Origin: Hyphomicrobiales bacterium
GTDB lineage: Bacteria > Pseudomonadota > Alphaproteobacteria > Rhizobiales > Methyloligellaceae
DNA length: 64,000 nt
Direction: 5' to 3'
NCBI GenBank assembly: GCA_021775525.1
Contig: JAJFHQ010000024.1
Coordinates: forward strand, 1-64,000
Made by a program: the position numbers and the translations under genes
Shown: positions 38,607-46,154 of the stretch, piece by piece
Position numbering within the stretch: the stretch's first letter is position 1
How the letters are laid out: the number at the start of each line of letters is the position of its first letter
The notes under the pieces: model-generated
The model's database searches: none
The model's input: only the letters and a program-made list of their open reading frames with translations
What the model was told of the DNA's origin: nothing

Positions 38607-39323
38607 ATGTCCCGTTTCATCGCTCCACTGTTTCTTGTACTGGCATTTATGATTGTTTCCGCCACCGTCGGGGTTGCGGCGGAGAAACCGACAAAACGCA
38701 ATGTCAGCGTGACCGGTGTAGGCGTGGCTAAGGCACGCCCCGACACGGCCAGCATTTCCATTGGCGTGGTAAGTGAAGGCGAGACCGCCAAACAGGCGCT
38801 TGACCAGAACACTGCGGCCATGGGCCGGGTGATTGTCGAACTGAAAGGTCAGAAGGTCGACGCCAAGGACATCCAGACCACCAATTTCACCGTGCGCCCT
38901 AAATTTCAGCATTTCAAGGACGGCAAACCGCCGGTGATCATAGGCTACCGCGTGGTCAATTCTGTTCGCATCATGGTACGCAATCTGAAGTTGCTCGGCG
39001 CCATTCTCGATCAGGCCGTGAGTCTTGGATCAAACCAGATCAACGGCATCGCTTTCACGGTAGAGGATGCCGCATCCCTAGAAAACGTCGCCCGAAAATT
39101 GGCCATGGACAACGCCCGGCAGAAGGCGGAACTCTATGCCAGTGCGGGGAATGCGAAACTCGGCAAGGTCCTGGTAATCAGCGAGGACTTCGTCGACAGC
39201 GCGCCGCGGCCGATGTTCGGGCGCGCGGCGGCCATGAGTGCCAAGGCCGCTCAGGTTCCCATCGAGCCCGGTGAACACCGGGTGGAGGCACGGGTGAATG
39301 TCTCCTGGGAATTGCAAGATTAG
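38607..39323 (+). CDS. SIMPL (DUF541) periplasmic protein
   Basis: 238 residues. Residues 1-25 are a signal peptide (APLFLVLAFMIVSATVGVA). The DUF541/SIMPL fold shows VTGVGVAKARPDTASISIGV, TAAMGRVIVELKG, ITTTNF-type DIQTTNFTVRPKF, and IGYRVVNSVRIMVRNLKLLG, then DNARQKAELYASAGNAKLGK. Members are periplasmic beta-rich oligomers linked to oxidative-stress or envelope roles in some species; the exact activity is unknown. It lies alone after the divergent tRNA. Confidence 0.85.
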   Translation: MSRFIAPLFLVLAFMIVSATVGVAAEKPTKRNVSVTGVGVAKARPDTASISIGVVSEGETAKQALDQNTAAMGRVIVELKGQKVDAKDIQTTNFTVRPKFQHFKDGKPPVIIGYRVVNSVRIMVRNLKLLGAILDQAVSLGSNQINGIAFTVEDAASLENVARKLAMDNARQKAELYASAGNAKLGKVLVISEDFVDSAPRPMFGRAAAMSAKAAQVPIEPGEHRVEARVNVSWELQD

Positions 39324-39336
39324 CAAGACCTGATCC

Positions 39337-40002
39337 TCACCCGCTGATAATCTCCGCTTCCCCCAGCCCCAGCCGATCGCCAGGGATATTCCCTTCCGCC
39401 GTCTGGGCGTTGGTCTGCTCTTCCTGGGCGATCTTGTCGATTGACGCTTTGAGAATTTCATCTGCGCGCTCAAGCGGCACGACGCAGACCCCATCATCAT
39501 CGCCGATGACGATATCGCCGGATTTCACAGGACATCCAGCGCAGGCGATTGCTCCGTCGATGATGCCGCCAAAACCCTTGTGCGGGCCGGCGGGAACAAT
39601 GGCCCGGGCAAAGGTTGAGAAACCGAACTCGCGAATTTCAGCGACATCGCGCACCGCGCCGTCGACCACCAGCCCGCCAATACTCTGCTTGATCGCCGCT
39701 CGGGTCATGATGCCACCCCAGATGGCTGTGTCCTCAAACCCGCCTGCATCGACCACGAGGATCTGTCCCGGCTCCGCCATGCCGATGGCCATGTGCAGAG
39801 CGGAGTTGTCACCCACCATGCAGGTCACGGTGCGCGCCTGGCCGAGCAGGGTCATACCCTGTTTTACGGGCTTGATGGCACCGGCCATGACCTGGGTTCG
39901 GTTCATGCAGTCTGAGACGACGGCAGGTGGCAGTTCTTTCCAAAGTCTAAGGGCGGCTTCATCGAGGATTTTGAAATCAGTCTTGTAACGCTGAATGGGC
40001 AT
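39337..40002 (-). CDS. RraA-family aldolase/decarboxylase-like protein
   Basis: 221 residues. The RraA fold is marked by GMTLLGQARTVTCMVGDNSAL, ILVVDAGGFEDTAIWGGIMTRAA, GLVVDGAVRDVAEIREFGF and GDIVIGDDDGVCVVP. The DGAVRD Arg-Asp and the GG-x-N/D loop match members with HMG/CHA aldolase and oxaloacetate decarboxylase activity rather than E. coli RNase E inhibitor. The natural substrate is unclear. It converges on the SIMPL gene (13-bp gap). Confidence 0.83.
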   Translation of the reverse strand: MPIQRYKTDFKILDEAALRLWKELPPAVVSDCMNRTQVMAGAIKPVKQGMTLLGQARTVTCMVGDNSALHMAIGMAEPGQILVVDAGGFEDTAIWGGIMTRAAIKQSIGGLVVDGAVRDVAEIREFGFSTFARAIVPAGPHKGFGGIIDGAIACAGCPVKSGDIVIGDDDGVCVVPLERADEILKASIDKIAQEEQTNAQTAEGNIPGDRLGLGEAEIISG

Positions 40003-40089
40003 GTGAGCTTTTTCCGTGTCGAAATGATGAGTGAGGTTTGAGGCAGGCTAATGCATAGAAGCTGCCAGTCCAACAAGCATAGCTGTTGT

Positions 40090-40596
40090 TCAGGCGATCG
40101 GAGACTTGTTTTCTCCTTCATCGGCCAAAGCTTCGAAATCTTCAAACGACACTGCATGAGCAATCATCGGGTCGTGGCTTGCGCCCAGCGCCGCGTAAAA
40201 AGCTTGCGCCTGCTCGTCCCAGGCTTCCGAAACCCACCATACGAATTTCAGGTCGCGCGCGCGCGCTGAGTGTGCCACCGCCGCCACGAGTGCGCGTCCC
40301 AGCCCCTGGCGGCGGGCGTGTTTGGCGACGAACAGATCGGCCATGTAGACGCCGCGCTGGGTGGAGATGCTTTCATATGTTTCGTGGAACAGTGCATAAC
40401 CCATCAGGCGTCCACCCTGCTCCGCGACAAGCACGCTGTGGGCGCTCGCCGCGTGCAGCACATCACGGGAAAGCTTTTCCGGCGAAATATGCTCTTCCGG
40501 CTCTTTCAGATGCACATGCAGGGCGCGCATCAGCTCAGCTAATGCGCCCGCGTCGCGCGGGTGAGCTCGGCGTATGTCAATATCATCCAACCCCAT
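40090..40596 (-). CDS. GNAT-family N-acetyltransferase
   Basis: 168 residues. The acetyl-CoA binding motif A is VYMADLFVAKHARRQGLGRALVAA (Q/RxxGxG/A, about residues 88-110). Earlier IRRAHPRDAGALAELMRAL is the usual N-terminal strand-helix, and the later YAALGASHDP is the C-terminal helix-strand. The acceptor is unknown. It stands alone between the RraA-like gene and bactofilin. Confidence 0.83.
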   Translation of the reverse strand: MGLDDIDIRRAHPRDAGALAELMRALHVHLKEPEEHISPEKLSRDVLHAASAHSVLVAEQGGRLMGYALFHETYESISTQRGVYMADLFVAKHARRQGLGRALVAAVAHSARARDLKFVWWVSEAWDEQAQAFYAALGASHDPMIAHAVSFEDFEALADEGENKSPIA

Positions 40597-40650
40597 GGCG
40601 GGCGCGACAATGGCGCGCGCGCAGGGACTTGTCGAGAGGCTTGAGTGCGT

Positions 40651-41073
40651 TTACGCGACCTGGCTTGCCCCTGTGCCGGAGGCATCGTCATTGGCGGCAA
40701 GCGGGTTCTTGCGCGGACGGCCCCGCTTGGCCTTGGGCTTGGCGTCCTCGAAGTCGGCCTGCTTGGAACGGCCCTCGAACTTGGCGCCTTTCTCGACGGT
40801 CAGCGAGGTGTGATGAATATCGCCGGTCACATGGGCCTGCGACTTGAGCACCACGTTGTCGGCACGGATCGGCCCATCGACCATGCCATCGACCTCGACC
40901 TCGTCGGCGGTGACGGTGCCGGTGATGACGGCGCGCTCGGATATGACAAGGGCCGAGCAGCGCATATCGCCGATCACCTTGCCGTGCACCCGAACCAGGC
41001 CATCGGCGGTCACCTTGCCTTCGATTTTCAGGCCCTCGGCAATGACCGTTTCTTCCGTTGAATTTGTAAACAT
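40651..41073 (-). CDS. Bactofilin
   Basis: 140 residues from the ATG at 41073 with AGGAGG 8 nt upstream; a longer in-frame start at 41112 is not needed. The polymer-forming beta-helix repeats (GLKIEGKVTADGLVRVHGKV, then ISERAVITGTVTADEVEVDG, KSQAHVTGDIHHTSLTVEKG) fill residues 10-100. The tail is basic (KAKRGRPRKNPL). Bactofilins assemble into membrane-associated filaments that position cell-wall or polarity factors. Here no peptidase neighbour is present. Confidence 0.87.
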   Translation of the reverse strand: MFTNSTEETVIAEGLKIEGKVTADGLVRVHGKVIGDMRCSALVISERAVITGTVTADEVEVDGMVDGPIRADNVVLKSQAHVTGDIHHTSLTVEKGAKFEGRSKQADFEDAKPKAKRGRPRKNPLAANDDASGTGASQVA

Positions 41074-41290
41074 GTTCGCGTCCTCCTGAACCGGAGCCTT
41101 GATGTGAGTCACGAAGGGCCCCTCTTGTTGTGGCCTTCAGTGATATTCACTCCCGCCGACAAGGTGAACGGGAACGCGCGTTAAGCATTAATCACCAGCC
41201 TTAACGCGCAGACTTAACGCACGGGCCCGGTCCGGACGCCGGTTCGCGCGAGGGCTTGTCGGGAGCCCAGCGACGCGCCATACCTGTCCC

Positions 41291-41962
41291 ATGAGCACCC
41301 GGCAGCTATATTTCATTTCCGGTTCGCCTCCCTGCTGGTCGGCGATGCTGGCGCTCGCGGTGAAGGGGCTCAGCTATGAGCCCAAACGCCTCGACAACGC
41401 CAAGCGCGAGCAGAAGGCGCCCGAGTTCCTGGCCATCAACCCGCGCGGCCATGTGCCGGTGCTGATCGAGGACGATACAACCGTCTGCGAGACATTCGCC
41501 GTGCTCGCCTTTCTGGACGCGGCCCATGACACACCCAATGGGGCCCCGCCACTCTTCGGCGAAACCCCTGAACAGACCGCGCGCATCTGGCAGAGCATTT
41601 CCGAGAGTGAATCATCGTTGCGCGACCAGATCGGCGATATTTCACGGCCGCTGTTCCGGGGCAAGGGTGCAGAGTTCGCTGACCAGATCACAAGCAACGC
41701 AGAGAAGGTCCTTGCCGAGCTGAGCCTTCTCGAGGCTCGCCTTGAAAGCGATCCCTTTCTCGCCGGCGACGCATTGAGCGCGGCGGATCTCATCGCCTAC
41801 CCCCTGCTCATGCAGCTGGGCCGCGCCGCCGACCGCGAAGAGGCCAAGGCGTTCGACCTCGCATATCCGCTTCCAGACCATTTCACCAGGATCAGCCAGT
41901 GGACCGATCGCATCGCCGCCCTGCCGGGCTATGACACGGCCTACCCGCCCCACTGGAAGTAA
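41291..41962 (+). CDS. Glutathione S-transferase-family protein
   Basis: 223 residues. An N-terminal thioredoxin-like domain has SPPCWSAMLALAVKG (active-site region), PRGHVPVLIEDDTTVCET with the conserved cis-Pro and Glu, and AVLAFLDAA. The all-helical C-terminal domain contains AGDALSAADLIAYPLL. Conjugation or peroxidase activity is likely; substrate unknown. Divergent from bactofilin with a 178-bp gap that shows nothing recognisable. Confidence 0.85.
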   Translation: MSTRQLYFISGSPPCWSAMLALAVKGLSYEPKRLDNAKREQKAPEFLAINPRGHVPVLIEDDTTVCETFAVLAFLDAAHDTPNGAPPLFGETPEQTARIWQSISESESSLRDQIGDISRPLFRGKGAEFADQITSNAEKVLAELSLLEARLESDPFLAGDALSAADLIAYPLLMQLGRAADREEAKAFDLAYPLPDHFTRISQWTDRIAALPGYDTAYPPHWK

Positions 41963-42025
41963 CTTTATTGTGGCCTACCGCCTGTCGGCACCTTTAGGCC
42001 GGGATGGCCCCAGCACCGCGCACCC

Positions 42026-42442
42026 TCACCCCTTCCCTTTCAGGTACTTTTTCGCGAAAAAGAGCGCGAACAGGTACGAGACTAGAAACAGCGTCATCAC
42101 GTATTTGGCGATGTTCTCCGTGGCCGTCCAGCGGGCATCCGGCTCAAGCGTCATGTTGTAAAACCCCAGACCAATGGCCGCGAATAACAGGATCAGCGGG
42201 ATCGCGGAAAATCTTGGGCTGTTGTCCCGGGCAACCATGAACCCGAGCACATAGCCGAACGCGGCAAACCCGGTCAGGGCCGCCACCGCGCCGCCGCCAA
42301 AACCGGCAGGCGGCCCGTACAGCTCAAGCATATAGTCGGTAAAAGGAAAGGTGAGGGAAACGGCCGCGAGATCGCCCCACCGCGAGCGCATGAACCCTTT
42401 GAAGCCTGACAAATATTCCGGCATTTCCTCGTCACTGCCCAT
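42026..42442 (-). CDS. Small polytopic membrane protein, unknown
   Basis: 138 residues from the ATG at 42442 (AAAGGAG upstream). Three membrane helices are likely: AVAALTGFAAFGYVLGFMVA, AIPLILLFAAIGLGFY, and VMTLFLVSYLFALFFA, followed by KKYLKGKG. The N-terminus is acidic then basic (MPEYLSGFKGFMRSRWG). No family recognised. It is the last ordinary gene before the accessory region. Confidence 0.65.
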   Translation of the reverse strand: MGSDEEMPEYLSGFKGFMRSRWGDLAAVSLTFPFTDYMLELYGPPAGFGGGAVAALTGFAAFGYVLGFMVARDNSPRFSAIPLILLFAAIGLGFYNMTLEPDARWTATENIAKYVMTLFLVSYLFALFFAKKYLKGKG

Positions 42443-42526
42443 GACCTTTTCTCCTTTGAGGTGAGGATACGACCGGCCCTTTTTACCCGAATGGTCGCGT
42501 CGGGGGCAGGAAAGGTTCAATTCCGG

Positions 42527-42796
42527 CCTCATGTAGCGAAGCGGTAGGCCAAACGAAGACTTGCTCATTCAGCTATGCAGCAGTGCAAACAAGGACTTTG
42601 CTGACCAAAGCTTCTAATCGCGCAGGCAGGCTTCGCTTCAACAAGGCAAGTCCTTCACACCTCGCCCCTTTCCTGCGCCTGCAGGCCTTTGCACGCCGGC
42701 AACGAGCATTGGGGCAGCTGGTGGTGAAGTGAGAAAATGCCAAGTCCTGTCTCCTTTTTGGTCAGCACAAATGTCCTCATGCAGCGAAGCAATAGG
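42527..42796. repeat. Interspersed imperfect repeats flanking a palindrome
   Basis: CCTCATGTAGCGAAGCGGTAGG (42527-42548) recurs as CCTCATGCAGCGAAGCAATAGG (42775-42796), 19 of 22 identical. Between them, AGGACTTTGCTGACCAAAG (42592-42610) faces an inverted near-copy CTTTTTGGTCAGCACAAATGTCCT (42754-42777). The block has no gene and looks like a degenerate mobile or REP-type element. Confidence 0.45.
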
Positions 42797-42849
42797 ACAC
42801 GCCAAAATGCCCGGCCGCTTTGGGAGCCCCGGCGTATGACTTAAAATAT

Positions 42850-43177
42850 CCCTGAGAACAGGGACTGCGCGGAGCGCTAAAAAGGTGCGTTCCGACTCTT
42901 AAGGGCACCTCGTCGGCGCCCCGCGCACGGTTTCTTTGCGACATCCACCCGGCGTCTTGGTTAGCTCTCAGGCGCGGGGGCCATAATACCCCCGGGTCCG
43001 GGACGGCACGCCCGGGAAGGATGAGCTCGTTACGCTCTGTTTACCCGTCCGTATCACAACCATCGTCCTCAAGTAGGCGATAGCCGATAGGACAAGCAAA
43101 GACTCCTTCGCAGGAACCGCTCTCTTCTCCAACAGATCAAGACGGTCTCGAGCCGCGTCCCCTTAAGTGGAGAAGAG
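42850..43177 (-). ncRNA. Candidate structured RNA
   Basis: A GC-rich 330-bp stretch without any plausible ORF. On the minus strand it opens with an inverted repeat CTCTTCTCCA/TGGAGAAGAG (43122-43131, 43168-43177). A long stem pairs GCCCCGCGC (42918-42926) with GCGCGGGGG-type sequence at 42972-42980, a GGGGG/CCCCC loop contains ATAAT, and the end has GGTGC/GCACC (42884-42888, 42905-42909) followed on that strand by five Ts, then a second hairpin CCCTG-AGAA-CAGGG (42850-42863). This is how a 300-nt non-coding RNA with an intrinsic terminator would look. I could not match it to tmRNA, RNase P, SRP or 6S. Confidence 0.42.
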
Positions 43178-43343
43178 ATGAGGCGGAATATAAAGGTGGT
43201 GTGAGGGGGCGGGGATAAGTTTTTTCAAAATCATAGATTCAATAAAACAGAATACTAAGTTATATATATTTGTTTTTACTGTAAATCATGCATAATATAA
43301 AAATAATAATAAAAAATCTTTGTAACAAGGGAGAGTTTTGATC

Positions 43344-43691
43344 ATGACTTCAGCGCAAATAACACCTCAACAAGCACAAGATGCACTCAATGACTCTTTA
43401 GTTGCTGTCAAAAAGTCAGCCAAGAAGGGCGGACTCTGCGCAAAAGCTGTCCGTATAGCCGTGAGCAACTCAAAAGTTCAGCAGCTCTTTCTCAAAAAAG
43501 TCGCTGGGGGAAATATACCCACCGGAATCTATTGCGTGCCCTCAATGTTGTTCGAGCATGTGACGGTCGTTTTTGGCTTCCGCTGCCCCGATGGCATCAT
43601 CTGCCTGATTCCACCGTCATTTGCGGCCCAAGTTGATATTATTCTGGAAGAAGTGACGCGGATCGACGACACGTATATTCCGCGGATGTAG
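43344..43691 (+). CDS. Orphan AT-rich-flanked hypothetical protein
   Basis: 115 residues from the ATG at 43344, with AGGGAGAG upstream; a TTG at 43338 is also possible. The protein has a helical N-terminus (ITPQQAQDALNDSLVAVKKS) and a C-terminal part rich in Cys/Val/Ile (FGFRCPDGIICLIPPSFAAQVD, cysteines in GIYCVPS). No family recognised. The 130 bp before it are the most AT-rich in the window (runs such as AAAAATAATAATAAAAAAT), unlike the host average, which argues for transferred DNA. Confidence 0.55.
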   Translation: MTSAQITPQQAQDALNDSLVAVKKSAKKGGLCAKAVRIAVSNSKVQQLFLKKVAGGNIPTGIYCVPSMLFEHVTVVFGFRCPDGIICLIPPSFAAQVDIILEEVTRIDDTYIPRM

Positions 43692-43758
43692 CTGGCGGGT
43701 AAAACCGCAATCACTGGAGATGGCTGAAGGCCAGTCATCAATACAGGCAGGAAACGGT

Positions 43759-43959
43759 CTAGTTTTTTGCAGACTTAAGCAACCCGTAGACCGCGACCCA
43801 AAAACCGGCCCGCTCCGTTTGCAGCTCGCACTCGGCGAGGAAGGCGCGAAACAGCGCCTCTTCGCCCGCCAGGTCGCCAAAGGCATATCGGAAGGCGTCC
43901 GCCGCGTCCTCTGGCCGCGTCGCGCTGTCCCACGCTTCCCTGTCTCTGAGGTCGGGCAT
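43759..43959 (-). CDS. Small hypothetical protein
   Basis: 66 residues, helical and acidic: MPDLRDREAWDSATRPEDAA, then AFRYAFGDLAGEEALFRAFL, ending WVAVYGLLKSAKN. No signal or membrane segment. It is divergent from the XRE gene and may be its partner. Coding is judged from composition only, without a strong SD. Confidence 0.45.
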   Translation of the reverse strand: MPDLRDREAWDSATRPEDAADAFRYAFGDLAGEEALFRAFLAECELQTERAGFWVAVYGLLKSAKN

Positions 43960-44082
43960 GACCGGTTGCGGTCCTCTTGTTTATACCGAATCTGCCCAAA
44001 TTTTAACTTAAGATAGTTATTTTAACTAACTATTTCTTTGAGCTAATGACACGGAACGGACGAATCCGGCACTGCCGTGGGT

Positions 44083-44313
44083 ATGCCTCTCACCGCATCC
44101 CAATGTCGCGGCGCCCGCGCCATGCTCGACTGGACGCAAATGGACCTTGCGGAGAAGTCAGATGTGGACGTGAACACCATCCGCAACTTCGAAAACGGCA
44201 AGCACACTCCTCACGACTCCAACCGCCGCAAAATCCGTGAAGCCCTGGAAAAAGGCGGCATTGAGTTCATCGACCGCGGCAATGGCGGACCGGGGGCGCG
44301 ACTGCGGGGGTGA
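44083..44313 (+). CDS. XRE-family helix-turn-helix regulator
   Basis: 76 residues from the ATG at 44083; a GTG two codons earlier (44077) is possible. The single HTH is PLTASQCRGARAMLDWTQMD followed by LAEKSDVDVNTIRNFENGKH, then TPHDSNRRKIREALEKGGIEFID. This short form is common beside mobile DNA and R-M systems in alphaproteobacteria. It stands 137 bp before the methyltransferase and could be its control protein (inference). Confidence 0.75.
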   Translation: MPLTASQCRGARAMLDWTQMDLAEKSDVDVNTIRNFENGKHTPHDSNRRKIREALEKGGIEFIDRGNGGPGARLRG

Positions 44314-44413
44314 GGTTGCTATCAGACTCATCAGGTTAATTGCGTGGAAAATCAAAAAAATATAAATGTTCACTTTATGTTCATGTTTTTCTGTGTTACT
44401 CTGGGAAGAATAA

Positions 44414-44426
44414 TGACAGAATGTCA
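44414..44426. promoter_or_regulatory. Candidate auto-operator of the methyltransferase gene
   Basis: TGACA-GAA-TGTCA is a perfect 13-bp palindrome 24 bp before the methyltransferase ATG. HTH-fused cytosine methyltransferases of the M.SsoII group repress their own promoters through such GACA/TGTC palindromes, and this protein also has an N-terminal HTH. Confidence 0.45.
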
Positions 44427-44449
44427 AAAAGATTCCCGGTATTTGCCAT

Positions 44450-45706
44450 ATGACAGACCTTGCGACGATTGATGATTTTGGAACACTGCGTGAAAAAGCG
44501 GGGCTTTCGATTGCCGAAACGGCAAGCCTTTTGGGCAAGTCCGACCGTACCGTCAGGCGATATGAGGCCAGGACCAGGAATGCAACGCCGCCACCTCTTG
44601 TGATTCAGGCGCTGCGTCAGCACATCCAAGAGCGCACCTCCGAAAACCATTCACAAGACACGTCATTCCGGTTCGTCGATTTGTTCGCGGGAATCGGGGG
44701 CTTGCGAATCCCGTTTGAAGAAATTGGCGGGTGCTGCGTCTTCACCGCAGAATGGGACAGGTTCGCAAGACAGACCTATGCGGCGAATTTTCCCGATGGC
44801 GAGGATCACGAGTTTGCGGGTGATGTCAGGCCCTACGCCAAAGCACCACATAAAGTACCGGAGCATGATGTATTGCTGGCGGGGTTTCCCTGTCAGCCGT
44901 TTTCCATTGCCGGTGTATCGAAAAAGAACGCGCTCGGCAGACCCCACGGCTTTTTATGCGACACACAGGGAACCTTGTTTTACGATCTTGCGAAGATCAT
45001 CAAACATCACCAGCCTTCGGTATTCCTGCTAGAAAATGTGAAGAATCTTGAACGCCACGATGGCGGCAAAACCTTTGCGACGATCCGGCACGTGCTGGAA
45101 GAAGAACTTGGCTACACTATCCATACGCGCGTAGTCAGTTCGGCACCCTGGGTACCGCAAAAGCGCGAGCGCATCTTTATTGTCGGGTTCAGGGACACGC
45201 AGACCTCTTTCAGTTTTGACCGGCTTGTCTTTCCGGAAACGGCGAAAGCGCCGGTTCTGGGCGATATTCTCGAAGACGGTGTGCCGGACAAATACACGCT
45301 TACGCCGAAACTCTGGAATTATCTGAAAGGCTACAAGGAAAAGCACCGGGCTGCCGGAAACGGATTTGGTTATTCGCTTTTCGGCCCTGATGATGTGACC
45401 CGCACACTGTCAGCAAGATATTACAAGGACGGATCGGAAATCCTTGTGCACCAAGAGAGGAAACGCCCCCGGCGTCTAACACCGCGTGAATGCGCGAGAC
45501 TAATGGGATTCGACGCACCTGGAGAGTCTGGCTTCAATATTCCTGTATCTGACACACAGGCCTACAGGCAGTTCGGGAATGCCGTTGTTGTTCCCGTCGT
45601 GCGGGCTGTAGCTGATATCATGAAGCCGCATCTATACGAGGCTGTGGCACAACGGAACGAAATACCCCTCCAGAAGGAACTTCCCCTGCGACAAGCCCGT
45701 GGCTGA
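44450..45706 (+). CDS. DNA (cytosine-5) methyltransferase with N-terminal HTH domain
   Basis: 418 residues. Residues 10-45 form an HTH (FGTLREKAGLSIAETASLLG, then SDRTVRRYEA) as in M.SsoII/M.EcoRII-type regulators. Catalytic motifs are DLFAGIGG (I, about 77-84), GFPCQPFS with Cys148 nucleophile (IV), LENVKNL (VI), QKRERIFIVGF (VIII) and AYRQFGNAVVVPVV (X). Paired with an EcoRII-like endonuclease, it probably protects CCWGG-type sites. The gene overlaps vsr by 8 bp. Confidence 0.9.
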   Translation: MTDLATIDDFGTLREKAGLSIAETASLLGKSDRTVRRYEARTRNATPPPLVIQALRQHIQERTSENHSQDTSFRFVDLFAGIGGLRIPFEEIGGCCVFTAEWDRFARQTYAANFPDGEDHEFAGDVRPYAKAPHKVPEHDVLLAGFPCQPFSIAGVSKKNALGRPHGFLCDTQGTLFYDLAKIIKHHQPSVFLLENVKNLERHDGGKTFATIRHVLEEELGYTIHTRVVSSAPWVPQKRERIFIVGFRDTQTSFSFDRLVFPETAKAPVLGDILEDGVPDKYTLTPKLWNYLKGYKEKHRAAGNGFGYSLFGPDDVTRTLSARYYKDGSEILVHQERKRPRRLTPRECARLMGFDAPGESGFNIPVSDTQAYRQFGNAVVVPVVRAVADIMKPHLYEAVAQRNEIPLQKELPLRQARG

Positions 45707-46154
45707 CATTGTTACAAAGGAGAAGCGAAGCCAGATGATGTCGGGTATCAGGGGGGCTGATACCAGGCCGGAGCTGCAACTCCGAAGCGGATTGCATAAA
45801 AGAGGGTTTCGGTACCGCCTTCACAGCAAGGGATTGCCGGGAAAGCCCGACCTTGTGTTTCCGAAATACCGTGCTGTCATTTTTGTTCATGGCTGCTTCT
45901 GGCATGGCCATAATTGTCACTTGTTCAAATGGCCTAAAAGCCGGGAGACATTCTGGCGGACCAAGATAAACGGGAACAGGGAAAGAGACTCACGAAACAA
46001 TAAATCACTTCTGGAAAACAATTGGCGTGTAGCAACTGTTTGGGAGTGTTCTTTGAAAGGTAAAGAAAAAAAGCCGTTTAATCTTGTGCTGGATCAGTGC
46101 ACAATCTGGTTAAGAGGAACCGGGAAACAACTGGTAATACGGGGTAATGAATAA
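45699..46154 (+). CDS. vsr: Very short patch repair endonuclease (Vsr)
   Basis: 151 residues. Signature residues are RSQMMSGIRGADTRPEL, RLHSKGLPGKPDLVFPKYRA with the catalytic Asp, VFVHGCFWHGHNC-type IFVHGCFWHGHNCHLF with zinc-site Cys and His, and PKSRETFWRTKINGNRERD. It nicks 5' of the T in T:G mismatches produced by deamination of 5-methylcytosine at the methylated sites, which limits C-to-T mutation. It overlaps both neighbours by 8 bp. Confidence 0.93.
   Translation: MADIVTKEKRSQMMSGIRGADTRPELQLRSGLHKRGFRYRLHSKGLPGKPDLVFPKYRAVIFVHGCFWHGHNCHLFKWPKSRETFWRTKINGNRERDSRNNKSLLENNWRVATVWECSLKGKEKKPFNLVLDQCTIWLRGTGKQLVIRGNE

Noticed and set aside
42850-43177. tmRNA, RNase P RNA, SRP RNA or 6S RNA
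   Set aside because: No tag-coding ANDN-type stretch, no GAAAGUCCGG core, no GGAAG SRP loop and no recognisable 6S central bubble were found.
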